Shown here: piece by piece, positions 26,231-36,171 of the stretch
Position numbering within the stretch: the first letter of the stretch is position 1
Layout: every line of letters starts with the position of its first letter
Assembly (NCBI GenBank): GCA_007694935.1
Contig: REES01000036.1
Location: forward strand, 1 to 64,000
Source of the DNA: Rhodospirillales bacterium
GTDB taxonomy: Bacteria > Pseudomonadota > Alphaproteobacteria > Rhodospirillales > Defluviicoccaceae
Reading direction: 5' to 3'
DNA length: 64,000 nt
Notes under the pieces: generated by a model
Databases searched by the model: none
What the model saw: only the letters and a program-made list of their open reading frames with translations
What the model was told of the DNA's origin: nothing
Translations under genes and position numbers: made by a program

Positions 26231-27492
26231 CCCCACGGCCGGCCCAGCGCAAGCCGCGCGCCGCCGAGGAGGCTGAGGCGGCGCTGCGCCGCAAGGCGCG
26301 CGAGCAGGCGCACACACCCAGAACCGTACCGGATCCGGAAGGCCCGCGCGGCGACGAAGCGCTGGAGCGGGATGCACGGACCTATGCCGAGCGGTTCACG
26401 CGGGACCTGCCGCGCGCCGGCCGGGCACTCTCGGCGGCCGGCGACCCCCTGTCGGAACCGTTGCGCCGCGAGCACGAGGCGCGCCTCGGGGTTGATCTCG
26501 GCCGCCTGCGGCTGTCGGACGATGCTGCGGCGAGGCAGGATGCGGGCCGGCTCGGCGCCCATGCCGTGCAGGACGGCAACGAAATCCGGCTCGGGCCACG
26601 GGCCCCCAGGGACGAGCCCGGCCGCATCCGGCTGGTCGCCCACGAGGTTGCGCATTTCGCCCAGACCCAAAGCGGCCGGGCCACGCCGGTACCGCAGCTG
26701 GACCGCGACCTGACCCTGACCCCGGAAGTCCCCGCCCCGGAAATCACCAGGACCCCCCTTGGCGTGTCGGTCACCGTGTACTTTTCCCAGGGCAGCTTTC
26801 TGCTCGGTGCGAGCGGCTACCAGGCCATCGAGCGCTTGCGCACCGAGCTCGCGCTGATGCCGGATGCGGTGGTGCGCATCGACGGGTTCGCTTCGGCCGA
26901 AGGGGCCGAAGACTTCAACATGCGGCTGTCCGAACACCGGCGCCTGCTCATTCACCGGCTGCTGCTGTCGGGCCTGACCTTCCGGCCGGACGTCACGGGT
27001 CAGGCCTTCGGCGAGACCCTGGCCGACGAGAGTGGCGTGAGCGGCCCCGAGCGGGAGACGTTCCGGTCGCGGCAGCGGCGGGTGGACATCAGCATCGTCA
27101 GCCCGGCCATGGTCCGCGCCGCCGCCACCGAGCCTTCGACACCGGCGGTGACGCCTGATCTGCGCCTGCGCCTGGAGTTCCGTCCGGAGACGCCGGAGGA
27201 ACGGCTCAATCGCATGCTGTCGACCCGGATCACCCCGCGACCGCCCGCGACATTTTCGGTCTGCGGCCGCTGGCGGGAAGAGACCCGGACCTGGTTCGAC
27301 CGGCGGCTGCGTGACATCGGTGTCGGCGGCCCCGCGCGCGGCATCTTGACCGACCTGGGGGTGGGCGCCGTCGAAAGACTTCCCTTCATGCTGATCGAAG
27401 AAGGGCTGAGCGCCGGCGGCGTGACGGGAACCGAACAGCGGGCGATCATGACGACGATCCGGGCGGCCTGCCAGCAGGAGTGGCAGCCATGA
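26227..27492 (+). CDS. DUF4157 (eCIS core) protein with OmpA-like domain
   Basis: This 421-residue protein has a DUF4157 domain at about 75-150, with the zincin-like HEVAH at H139-H143 (HEVAHFAQ). It is followed by an OmpA-type peptidoglycan-binding-like domain at about 175-265 (VYFSQGSFLLG, RIDGFASAEGAEDFNMRLSEHR). The last 130 residues are unassigned. DUF4157 marks eCIS-linked proteins and is often at the front of cargo. The OmpA part could anchor the particle or target the cell wall. No signal peptide is present. Confidence 0.85.
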   Translation: MTPRPAQRKPRAAEEAEAALRRKAREQAHTPRTVPDPEGPRGDEALERDARTYAERFTRDLPRAGRALSAAGDPLSEPLRREHEARLGVDLGRLRLSDDAAARQDAGRLGAHAVQDGNEIRLGPRAPRDEPGRIRLVAHEVAHFAQTQSGRATPVPQLDRDLTLTPEVPAPEITRTPLGVSVTVYFSQGSFLLGASGYQAIERLRTELALMPDAVVRIDGFASAEGAEDFNMRLSEHRRLLIHRLLLSGLTFRPDVTGQAFGETLADESGVSGPERETFRSRQRRVDISIVSPAMVRAAATEPSTPAVTPDLRLRLEFRPETPEERLNRMLSTRITPRPPATFSVCGRWREETRTWFDRRLRDIGVGGPARGILTDLGVGAVERLPFMLIEEGLSAGGVTGTEQRAIMTTIRAACQQEWQP

Positions 27493-27722
27493 CGCGGCCC
27501 CGGGTGGTCATCGACGGCATTCGCCTGCGCCATGCCGGCGGCAGCGCCACGGATGCGGCGCGGCTGGTCCAGGTGCTGCGAAGGGAAATCGCCCGCATCA
27601 CCCCAGCCGACCTGCACCGCCTTCAGGGTTGCCGGACGATCCGGGTCGTCGCCGGCCCGGGCGAGGAGGCGCGCGACTGGGTGGCGCGAGCGCTCCGGCG
27701 GGGCGGGGGGTCGCGGTCATGA
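27489..27722 (+). CDS. Small eCIS-linked protein of unknown role
   Basis: This 77-residue, basic protein has no motif I recognise. It overlaps the previous stop and the next start by four bases each, so it is translated with the two DUF4157 genes. The position suggests a chaperone or adaptor for the large neighbour, which is inference only. Confidence 0.6.
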   Translation: MTRPRVVIDGIRLRHAGGSATDAARLVQVLRREIARITPADLHRLQGCRTIRVVAGPGEEARDWVARALRRGGGSRS

Positions 27723-30700
27723 AGCCCGGTCTCCACGCTCCACACACTGCCCGGCCGCGGTTTCGTCCCGGCCCCAGTCGACACGAAGCGCAGGCGGTGG
27801 CCGCCGCCCACGCCACGGGGCCGCTCACCGCGCCGCCCCATCTCGATGCCGCCCCGGCGGCGGCGCGCGCCCAAGGGCTCGGTCCGGGCCGTCCGCTGGA
27901 GGCCGCCCTGCGCCGCGAGGCCGAAACCGCCTTCGCAGCCGACCTGTCCGCCGTTCGCGTGCATACCGGGACGGCAGGGCAGGCCGCCCGGGCGGCCGGG
28001 GTTGCCGCCTTCGCCGCCGGGCCGGACATCGTCGTCGCCTCGGATGGCGTGCTGGCCGGTGCATCGGGCCGGCAGCTCCTGTTCCATGAGATCGCCCATG
28101 TGCTGCAGCAGACCGCCGAGCGCGGGCCGGATGGGCGCATGCGCGCGACCCGCCGATACGGCACCGGTCCGCGCCTCGCCGACGGTGGCCCGCTCGAGGG
28201 GGTGAACGCGCCGGAGCGGTCCAACCTCGTGGCCAAGCTGATCGAGGTTCATCGCAGCGGCGATGGCGGGACGACCGATGCCGACCTCGAGGCGGTGATC
28301 ACCCGGGTCTCCGGCGACTTTGACCCCGAGGGGGCGGGCGGGCTCGCGCTCAGCCGGGAGGTGGTCGCCGGGGAGGTGGCCGGGACCGGCAAGCGCACCC
28401 ACCAGTTGTCGCGCCGTGCCCGGGGGCTCCTGTTCGACGTCCTGAAGTTCGGCGGCCGCAATCTCGGCGCCGCTACGCTGCTGTCCGGCGACATCGACCT
28501 GCCGACCGCGGCACTGCACAATCCGTTCGTGAGATTTCTGGCGACCCGCCGGGACATCGTCGCGGCGATCTATCCCCGAATCTTCGGTGAAGGCCGCCGC
28601 CTTCGCCAGTTCGTGACCAGGGCCTATCCAGACGCAGTCTGGAACTACCTGATGGACCTGCCGCGAACGGTTCAGCCCATCTACGGCTTCCGCGACTATT
28701 ATGATGGCCTGTATGCCGAGATCACCGACTGGAACGTGCTCGGGCGCAACGAGACGTCATGGATCGGCGCCAATGAGATCTACCAGTTCAGCGAGGCATA
28801 CGACGCGACGATCCAGCGTGGCGTCCGTGAGGGCGCTCACCTTCGCTCCGACCCGATGCGCTTCAAGATGTTCATGGCATCGGGCATCGAGAGCTGGGCC
28901 GTGGACCAAGCCGATCAGCTCGACGCCGTCCCAGGGCTCGCCTTCCTTGCCGAGGGGCACCGGACCGTTGCCGCCATCGCCCACCGGGCGCAGACGTTCT
29001 GGCAGGCCGCGTTCCTGCGCCGGGAGGAGGTTTCACGGCTGGCGACATCCGCCCGCGGGGAGGCGGGGAGCGTTCTGCCGGAGTCCCCCCTGGTCGCCAT
29101 GGTACGGCGTGAGCTGGAGCGATCGGCATTGCTGCTGCTGGCCACGACGGGGACGGAACTGCCGCCCCTCGCCGTAGCGCGCGCCAACCGCCGGACCTTC
29201 CGCCAGACGGTGGAACAGCTCATCGCCACCTTGGACACGCAGATCCGCACCCTGGTGCCGCGTACCGGCGAACTGGAGGAAGACACCCACGTCGTCGCGG
29301 GCGCGTTACGTCTCATGCTGCCCAGCCTGCTGGTCGCGCTCGACCGGCACAATGAGTTCACGGCCGGCGCCAGCCCGGAGATGCTGTCGGATATCCGGTT
29401 GGCCAACCGGATCGTCATGGCCCGGGCGCTCGGCGTGTTCGCCCACATGCTGCGGGCGACACGGCTCTCGGCGCGAGTTGCCGATGTCTTGGCGGGCCGC
29501 GATCTGCGCCGATCCACCCTCGCACTACTCGGCGACTGGGAAGAGGACAGGTCGACGCCGGTCACCGCCATGCGCGATGAGGTCGGCCGAGGAGGGGCGC
29601 ATCGGCCGCTCAGCTTCACCGTCCGCGAAGGCGATAACGTCGCTGAATTCCACCTGCCGCTGACCGTTGATGACCTGATCAATATCTACCGGCTGTTCTA
29701 TACGCGGCGCTTGGCGGATGCCATCCAGTCGATGCTCCAGCTTCCGCCGCCAGCCGGCGATCCCGGCCAGCAGAGCATTCTGGGACGCGCCTACGCGGCG
29801 GCCCGGGGCGTCGACCGCCCGATGCGCTGGCGGATTCCCTCCGGCCGGTTCGAGTACGTCGCCTATGCGGACGATCGCCGAAGCTTCCGGCAAATCGTTT
29901 CGGAGCATCCGACAACCCGGGCGCAAATGGCCGCAAGAGCAGGGCCCCTCGGCTCGGTGCTGTATCCCGATGACTACACCGGGCAGGTTTTCGCCTGGGT
30001 CGTTCCGTCGCTCGATCCCCTGATCGACATCCTTAAACGGGTCGATGTTCTCAACGACCTGATCCGCGAAGCCGGTTACGAACCCGTTGGAATGACAAAC
30101 GCCCAGTGGATCGAGGCGCTGACCTACGCCACCGACGATCCGGAGGCGCTTGCGATCATCCTCGGCACCATCCCCTCCACCCTCGCCGGGTTGCAGGAAG
30201 CGGAGAACACCCGGCTGGCAACCCTGCTGCCGCTGGCCGTCTCGTACGAGCGGCGCATCCTGATGGATGGCATCCGCCGGCGGCTCGGCGACTATATGCG
30301 CGACCACCTGATGAACTACGGCGCACCCAACGAGGTGGAAGCGGGGCTGCGGAGCTTCCGCAGGTTCGTGACGCCGGAGTTGCTCACCGATCCGCAGGGC
30401 CGCGAGTTCCGCCACGACGACGCGCAGCTCGCGGCGCTGATGCTGCTGCTCTCGGCGGAGATCGAGGCGGCGTTCAATCCACAGCGCATCAGCGGCATCG
30501 ATGCGTTGGGGCGGCGCTCGGAAACCCGCTTCGACATCATCACCGGCTTCACACCGCTGCTGCGCCTGGCACTCAGGGCCTCGGTGCCGAGTCGGATCCA
30601 TCAGGTGCATCAGATCATGAACGGGGCGGAAATCTCCGCCCTCGACCTGATGGCGGCGCGCACCCGGCTCGTCACGGTGCTCCGGGCGTTCGAGGCAACG

Positions 30701-33700
30701 GCGCGGGAGATGTCCGAGCGCTTGGCCCTGATCAGCACCGGCTCGGCGCTCAAGAGCAACCTTTTCGCAAGCGAAGTCGCCCCGTCAGCCGAGCCGTTCT
30801 TCTACGATGGACGCCCCGTCCACATCGTCCAGATCTTCCGGCCTTTCGTGTTCCTGCCGGCCTACGGTTCGGGCGAGGAACAGGTCAGCCCGCCCACCCT
30901 GCTGGACGCTCAGCGGCAGCCGATCCAGCCGTCTGGCCAGGTGCTGGTTCAGATCCGCATCGCCGGCGGGGATCCTATCGACGTCACCGACGACCTCACC
31001 GGCGCCAATCTCCAGCTCCTGATCTTCCTCAACGAGGCCATCGCCAATCGCGGCTTCCAGTTGTCGATGGAGAACCTGCAGGCGGTGATCGAAGCCTCCG
31101 CGGAGCTGATGCTCGACGTGGCGGAGCTGGTCCCCGGCGCCGGCCAGGTCTTGATGGCGGCGCGCATCGTCGCGGAGGTGGTGAGCTTCCTCACCTCCGA
31201 CGAGTTCGACGACATGCTCGCGCTGGCCCGGGGCGAGCCGCTGGAGCTGCTCCAGGCGCTGCTGTCACGGCTGCAGGCGGACTTGTTCAACCCCGATGTC
31301 ATCTGGCGTTTCCTGCTGTTCAACGGGACCATGATCGACTACCTGCAGGAGGAGCGGCCGAGCGCGCGGCGGCAGCGGGTGGTGCGTCGGGGCGGCGCCG
31401 CTGCAAAATTCTCCCGCATCGCCCAGAGCATCGGTCGTATCCCCGCGCACGTCTACGAAGGGCTCAACAAGACCCGGAGTCGGACCGTGCCCAGGGTCCG
31501 AACGATCCAGTCCTTCGTCGTCTCCCATCCGCGGGTGGCTTTCGGCCTTGATGTCGCCTCCAAATTCGCGCGCGGTGTGCCGGTTCTCGGAATCAGTATC
31601 GACAGTCTCGACGACGTATTCCGCGCGGTTGATGATCCGCAAGAATCACTGGACGCCAAGCTGTCGCAATTGCTCGCTGCCATCGACCAGTTCGAGCTGC
31701 CAGACGAACCGATCCCGAACGCGCTGATCATCGCCGCGATGATCGAGTTCATTCTCGAACGGTTGCGCCGAATGGGGAAGGTCGGACTGGCCCTTCGGGT
31801 CATCCTGCCGGTTCTGCGGGCCACCGGCGCCATCGATGAGATCGGCCAGCTCATCGCCGATGCCGTCGCGCGATCGGCTGTCGATCCCAATCACTACTGG
31901 CAGCGCGACTTCAAGCCGCAGGTGGTGGACGCCTTCACCACCGCAAAGGGCGAGTTCGTGCATACGGCGAATACCAGGCTCCGCCGTTTCGGTTTCGCCG
32001 GACTGCCACCCGCGGAACCGGTCGGCTTCCACGACACGCCGTTTCCGGAAATGACTCCGGACGCAAGCCCGATGCTCGACGACAACGCAGAGCCCCGGCC
32101 CAGCGTGGCGGTCGGTCACATCGGCCCCGGTACTCCGCTTTCCAAGGGCACCCTGGCGCGCGCCGGCCGCGCATTCGGCCATGACCTGTCGCCCGTCCGT
32201 CTGCACACGGGTGGGGAGGCAGCGCGGCTGACCGGACGTTACGGCGCGCACGCCCTGACCTCCGGCAGCCACATCTTCCTCAAGCCCGGCCTGTCGCCCG
32301 AGTTCGGTGAAGGCGCACGGGTGATGCGCCATGAGCTCGCCCACGTGCTGCAGCATACCGGCCCGCGACCCCTCGGCCGGCCCGGGCACGGGTCGAGCGC
32401 GCCGGGACTGGGCGAACCGGGCCGCGGTCTCTCGCTCGATCCGGGCAAGGAGCGGGCGGCCGATGCCGCGGCCACCGCCGCCGCCGCGCCCGGCCATCGC
32501 CTCGGGCGCCCGGTGGCGGTGGGCCGCTATGGCGCCGCATCCGGCCTGGCGCCCGCCCTGGGCGGACGCCTGTTCGCCGACATCCTCGAGCGCTTCACCG
32601 AGCCGGCCGACCTCGATGCCTTCGTCCGCGAAATCGAACGGGCTGCCCGGCCAGGGGGTACGGCGACCGCACCGGGGCTCCCGCGGGCACGACTGATCTG
32701 GACGCAGACCAAGGCGGCGCTCTCCGACAGCCGCAAGGGTCGGTTCCGCGGTCACGCCAACGCGGCCGGCGTTCCGAACCTGATCCGCACCTACCTCAAC
32801 TCGGAACGGGGTGCCGAAATCACCGATCGGATGATCGCCGCCCTCGCCATGCGGGCGCAACGGCCCGTCCACGGCACACCGGGCGGAACCGGAACCACCG
32901 CCTCGCAACTCGATCCCAATGCCTTCGCCAACGTCCTGGAGGCATTCGTTTTTGCCTTCGCTGGGATTGCTCTCAACATCCGGCTGGAAGGCCCTAGCGC
33001 CGAGCGGACGGTGTCCCGGGTCACGGTTTATCTCGTCGACCTCGGGCGCGTTCCCAACGTGTCCGGCCCGCTGTGGCAGAAGGCGCTTGCGGACACGCCG
33101 CGCACCCGGAACCTTTCGGCGGTGGACAAGGAAATTCTGTTCCGCATGGCGCGCTTGAGCCGTCCTTATGAACGCATGTTACGCGGCCGTGAATTCATCT
33201 TCGACAACAGCTTCATCGACCGTTTCGAGTCCCTGCGGGGCGTAACGGCGGGCGTATCCGTTGTGCCGTGGACTGAGTATACCACGGTCGATGCCGAGAA
33301 CCCGGGCACCGGGACCGATCATCGCCTCCGCCTCGGCAGCCATGGCCAGCTCACAGGCCTCAGCATCGCCGATCGCGAATCCCATCACATCCCGCAGTTC
33401 GTGCTGGTCGAGTACTTCCGCAACCAGGCCGCCACCCGGATGTTCAGTTCGGATGACGAACGCCTGCCCGGCTTCGAAGAAACCAGCAATCCCGGCACGT
33501 TCAGCGACGGTTCGCACACCATCGATCTCGCCGGGCTGCACGCCGGCTCCGGGCGGGGCCAAGGGATGCCGGCGATTCTCCTGGCCGCTCACACCCACAG
33601 AACCGGCCGTCTGCACATCGGCGGCGAAGGCACCTGGACCAACACCAACGATTTCGGTCCCTCGCCGTCGAGCCAGAGCGAACAGGTGAACCGGCGCTTC

Positions 33701-34081
33701 CGCACCAATGCGATGAGCCGGCTCAGGGCCGTTGGCGCGCCGCACGGCGGCAGCGGCGACAGCGACTGGCGGCAGGTGGTGGACTGGGCCAACCAACCGG
33801 GCCACAGCGCGGTCGCCAAGCCCGCCGTGTTCGAGGCGATGCGGCGCACCTATCAATGGATGTACCGCGACGTCATGCGCCCGGCGCTGGGCCGCGCGCT
33901 GCGCACCGAAGAAGCCAGGTTCTACGTCGCCGCGGCCCAGCAAGCCCGCGGCGCCACCGCTCTCGACCAAGCCCATGACCCCGCCGCCGACCTGAGGCGC
34001 GTCGATCAGGTGATGACCAAGGTCGATCAGATGCAGACCTCGAGCCGCTACGAAATCCGCGGCTTCCGGCCGGACGTCTAG
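27719..34081 (+). CDS. Giant protein with two DUF4157 domains and a His-rich, possibly nuclease-like C-terminus
   Basis: The protein is 2120 residues. A first DUF4157 domain covers about residues 55-130 (HEIAH at 123-127) and a second about 1455-1545 (HELAH at 1538-1542). The 1300 residues between them are mostly helical with no known motif, including a hydrophobic stretch around 1120-1160. After the second domain comes a spacer with a Gly/Arg-rich part and then a C-terminal region (about 1720-2120) with ESHHIPQ (H1889-H1890) and AHTHRTGRLH (H1958, H1960). These His pairs resemble HNH/LHH-type toxin nucleases. DUF4157 is known as the eCIS core domain, so this is the best cargo candidate. No immunity gene is adjacent. 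Confidence 0.8.
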   Translation: MKPGLHAPHTARPRFRPGPSRHEAQAVAAAHATGPLTAPPHLDAAPAAARAQGLGPGRPLEAALRREAETAFAADLSAVRVHTGTAGQAARAAGVAAFAAGPDIVVASDGVLAGASGRQLLFHEIAHVLQQTAERGPDGRMRATRRYGTGPRLADGGPLEGVNAPERSNLVAKLIEVHRSGDGGTTDADLEAVITRVSGDFDPEGAGGLALSREVVAGEVAGTGKRTHQLSRRARGLLFDVLKFGGRNLGAATLLSGDIDLPTAALHNPFVRFLATRRDIVAAIYPRIFGEGRRLRQFVTRAYPDAVWNYLMDLPRTVQPIYGFRDYYDGLYAEITDWNVLGRNETSWIGANEIYQFSEAYDATIQRGVREGAHLRSDPMRFKMFMASGIESWAVDQADQLDAVPGLAFLAEGHRTVAAIAHRAQTFWQAAFLRREEVSRLATSARGEAGSVLPESPLVAMVRRELERSALLLLATTGTELPPLAVARANRRTFRQTVEQLIATLDTQIRTLVPRTGELEEDTHVVAGALRLMLPSLLVALDRHNEFTAGASPEMLSDIRLANRIVMARALGVFAHMLRATRLSARVADVLAGRDLRRSTLALLGDWEEDRSTPVTAMRDEVGRGGAHRPLSFTVREGDNVAEFHLPLTVDDLINIYRLFYTRRLADAIQSMLQLPPPAGDPGQQSILGRAYAAARGVDRPMRWRIPSGRFEYVAYADDRRSFRQIVSEHPTTRAQMAARAGPLGSVLYPDDYTGQVFAWVVPSLDPLIDILKRVDVLNDLIREAGYEPVGMTNAQWIEALTYATDDPEALAIILGTIPSTLAGLQEAENTRLATLLPLAVSYERRILMDGIRRRLGDYMRDHLMNYGAPNEVEAGLRSFRRFVTPELLTDPQGREFRHDDAQLAALMLLLSAEIEAAFNPQRISGIDALGRRSETRFDIITGFTPLLRLALRASVPSRIHQVHQIMNGAEISALDLMAARTRLVTVLRAFEATAREMSERLALISTGSALKSNLFASEVAPSAEPFFYDGRPVHIVQIFRPFVFLPAYGSGEEQVSPPTLLDAQRQPIQPSGQVLVQIRIAGGDPIDVTDDLTGANLQLLIFLNEAIANRGFQLSMENLQAVIEASAELMLDVAELVPGAGQVLMAARIVAEVVSFLTSDEFDDMLALARGEPLELLQALLSRLQADLFNPDVIWRFLLFNGTMIDYLQEERPSARRQRVVRRGGAAAKFSRIAQSIGRIPAHVYEGLNKTRSRTVPRVRTIQSFVVSHPRVAFGLDVASKFARGVPVLGISIDSLDDVFRAVDDPQESLDAKLSQLLAAIDQFELPDEPIPNALIIAAMIEFILERLRRMGKVGLALRVILPVLRATGAIDEIGQLIADAVARSAVDPNHYWQRDFKPQVVDAFTTAKGEFVHTANTRLRRFGFAGLPPAEPVGFHDTPFPEMTPDASPMLDDNAEPRPSVAVGHIGPGTPLSKGTLARAGRAFGHDLSPVRLHTGGEAARLTGRYGAHALTSGSHIFLKPGLSPEFGEGARVMRHELAHVLQHTGPRPLGRPGHGSSAPGLGEPGRGLSLDPGKERAADAAATAAAAPGHRLGRPVAVGRYGAASGLAPALGGRLFADILERFTEPADLDAFVREIERAARPGGTATAPGLPRARLIWTQTKAALSDSRKGRFRGHANAAGVPNLIRTYLNSERGAEITDRMIAALAMRAQRPVHGTPGGTGTTASQLDPNAFANVLEAFVFAFAGIALNIRLEGPSAERTVSRVTVYLVDLGRVPNVSGPLWQKALADTPRTRNLSAVDKEILFRMARLSRPYERMLRGREFIFDNSFIDRFESLRGVTAGVSVVPWTEYTTVDAENPGTGTDHRLRLGSHGQLTGLSIADRESHHIPQFVLVEYFRNQAATRMFSSDDERLPGFEETSNPGTFSDGSHTIDLAGLHAGSGRGQGMPAILLAAHTHRTGRLHIGGEGTWTNTNDFGPSPSSQSEQVNRRFRTNAMSRLRAVGAPHGGSGDSDWRQVVDWANQPGHSAVAKPAVFEAMRRTYQWMYRDVMRPALGRALRTEEARFYVAAAQQARGATALDQAHDPAADLRRVDQVMTKVDQMQTSSRYEIRGFRPDV

Positions 34082-34095
34082 GGAGGCACCCGAAC

Positions 34096-34824
34096 ATGGC
34101 CGCAGACACCCCCCTTCAGCCGAAGCTCATCAAGGGCGCCCTGGTCGAGATGTCGGAGCGGTTTCTCGGACCGGTCCCCAACGTCATCATCTTCCAGTTC
34201 AACCCGGCCGGCATCAGCCGGGGCTTCGAAGCATGGTCACCGGAGGAAGCGCAGCAAGGCGAGGGGGAAGCGGCGTCGCGAAGCGCCGCGACCGCCCAGC
34301 CGGGCGATCCGACCGAGACCATCACCCTCAGCCTGATCCTCGATGCCACCGACGCCTTGGAGAGGCCAGACTCCCATCCCATCCAGGTCGTTTCGGGAGT
34401 TGCCGACCGCCTGTCCGCCCTCGAGCTGCTGATGTTCCCGCAGGAGGACAGCCTGCTCGGCGCCCTGCTCAGCGGTGCGGTCTCGGCGTTCGGCGGCAGT
34501 GTCAATCTCTCGGTGGCCGAGGCCAGGCGCGGCTCGGTTCCGATCACCCTGTTCGTCTGGGGTATCAACCGCATCGTGCCGGTGCGGGTGACCTCGTTCG
34601 AGGTCGAGGAGGAGGAGTTCTCGCCGATCCTGTATCCGCACCGCGCCAAGGTCTCCCTTGGACTGCGCGTGCTGCGGCCCGCCGAACTCACCGACCATCC
34701 GAGCGAGATCGCCCGGGAGCTCGCCAAGGGGGCCTACGCGTTCACCAAGAAACAGCGGGAGGTCTGGGGCGCCGCGAACCTCGCCAACACCGTGGAATCG
34801 ATCATGGGGATGCTGCCGTCATGA
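34096..34824 (+). CDS. eCIS tube-adaptor protein (Afp7/Pvc7 CIS-tube domain)
   Basis: This 242-residue protein has the CIS-tube N-terminal domain found in Afp7-type proteins, recognisable from IIFQFNPAGISR, the ITLSLILDATD strand and VPVRVTSFEVEEEEFSPIL. It links the tube to the central spike/baseplate hub. A usual LysM tail is missing and is provided separately by the 91-residue gene that follows, so the function may be split over two genes. It is 14 bases behind the giant gene. Confidence 0.82.
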   Translation: MAADTPLQPKLIKGALVEMSERFLGPVPNVIIFQFNPAGISRGFEAWSPEEAQQGEGEAASRSAATAQPGDPTETITLSLILDATDALERPDSHPIQVVSGVADRLSALELLMFPQEDSLLGALLSGAVSAFGGSVNLSVAEARRGSVPITLFVWGINRIVPVRVTSFEVEEEEFSPILYPHRAKVSLGLRVLRPAELTDHPSEIARELAKGAYAFTKKQREVWGAANLANTVESIMGMLPS

Positions 34825-34834
34825 GGGTGCAACG

Positions 34835-35110
34835 ATGAGCGACGACACCAGCCGCTACAAGGACCTGCCCACCTTCCTCGTCCCCGATGCCAGCGGCCGC
34901 GCGGTGCCGGTGCTGCCGCCGGCGCCCCGCGGGGGGGAGCGGCTCAAAGGCTACCACCGGCGCCGCGATCGCGAGCGCCTCGATCAGCTCGCCTACGTCT
35001 ACCTCAAGGACGCGAGCGGGTTTCACCGGATCGCCGACCTCAACGGTGCGATCCTGCCGGACGCGCTGGACCAGACCATCGAGATCGCGATCCCGGAGAG
35101 GCAACGCTGA
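34835..35110 (+). CDS. LysM/gpX-like baseplate protein
   Basis: This 91-residue protein has the pattern DQLAYVYLKDASGFHRIADL, typical of the LysM-like gpX/gp53 family that binds around the baseplate hub. The ATG at 34835 is the only one in frame behind the preceding stop. The next gene begins directly after the stop. In AFP-like systems this part is the C-terminal half of Afp7; here it is a separate small gene. Confidence 0.78.
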   Translation: MSDDTSRYKDLPTFLVPDASGRAVPVLPPAPRGGERLKGYHRRRDRERLDQLAYVYLKDASGFHRIADLNGAILPDALDQTIEIAIPERQR

Positions 35111-36163
35111 ATGGGCCTTGGCGTGACCATCGCTGCGGGCATGATCCCCGACCCTGACCTGACCCAACGGGCAACCGAGGTGGTGGTCGAGGAGCGGCTT
35201 GGTGCGCCGACCCGATTCGCCATCGTCTTTCCGGTCGACATCGTCAACGGTGACCTGCCGTTTCTGGCGGACCCGCGCATCGGCCCGGGCGCCACGGTGA
35301 TGATCGTGGGTCCCGACGGCCAGGAATGCCTGGTGCGCGGCATCGTCCACGGCCACCGAATATCCCTCGTCACCGGCGGCGAGGGATCAAGCGTCGAGGT
35401 CCTCGGCACCGACATGTCGGTCGCGCTCGACCGCGAGACCAAGGTGACGGCCTGGCCGAACGTCACCGACGGTGAAGCGGCGATGGCGATCCTCGGCCAG
35501 AACGCGCTGGTGCCGGACGTGGAGACCACCTCGTCCCGGCACCTGATGACCCAGAACGTGCTGGTGCAGCGGGGTACAGACCTCGCCTTCCTCCGGATGC
35601 TGGCCAGGCGCAACGGCTTTTTGTTCTGGGTCACCTCCAGCGTGCTCGGGATCGACACCGGCCATTTCAAGCCCCCGCCGGTCGCCGGGGAGGCGGCCAC
35701 GGTGCTGTCGATCAAGGATCAGGATTCGGCCCTGTCCGCGATCGAGATCACCTGGGACGTGGAGCGCCCCACCTCCGCCACGGCGCATGGCCTCGATCTC
35801 GCGAACAAGTCCTCGCTGACCGGCAGCGCGCTGCAGTCTCCGCTCGCCCCACAGGGAGCGATGCCGCTTGCAGCCATCGCGCCGGAGCCCCGCACGGCAA
35901 TGCCCGCGGTGGTCGCCAATGACGTGGGCGGTCTCACCGCCCGGGCGGAAAGCATCCTGGCTGGTGACGGCTTCTTCATCACCGCCCGCTGCAAGACCAC
36001 GCCCGAAGCCGCCGGCGGCGTCGTGCGCGCCCACACCCTGGTGACCCTCGACGGGGCCGGGACCCTGCACTCGGGCAGCTACCTGGTGGGCAGCGTCTCG
36101 CATCGGGTGAGCCCGACCGCCCACGTGATGGACCTTACCCTTCTTCGCAATGCCTGGGGCTGA
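35111..36163 (+). CDS. eCIS baseplate hub protein (gpD-like)
   Basis: This 350-residue protein of the phage late-control gpD / VgrG N-terminal family forms the trimeric hub through which the tube passes. Segments such as VVVEERLGAPTRFAIVFPV, QNVLVQRGTDLAFLRMLARRN and the end YLVGSVSHRVSPTAHVMDL fit the hub beta-barrels. The spike part is a separate gene (next), whereas in Afp8 both are one chain. Confidence 0.85.
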   Translation: MGLGVTIAAGMIPDPDLTQRATEVVVEERLGAPTRFAIVFPVDIVNGDLPFLADPRIGPGATVMIVGPDGQECLVRGIVHGHRISLVTGGEGSSVEVLGTDMSVALDRETKVTAWPNVTDGEAAMAILGQNALVPDVETTSSRHLMTQNVLVQRGTDLAFLRMLARRNGFLFWVTSSVLGIDTGHFKPPPVAGEAATVLSIKDQDSALSAIEITWDVERPTSATAHGLDLANKSSLTGSALQSPLAPQGAMPLAAIAPEPRTAMPAVVANDVGGLTARAESILAGDGFFITARCKTTPEAAGGVVRAHTLVTLDGAGTLHSGSYLVGSVSHRVSPTAHVMDLTLLRNAWG

Positions 36164-36171
36164 GTGCTGAG

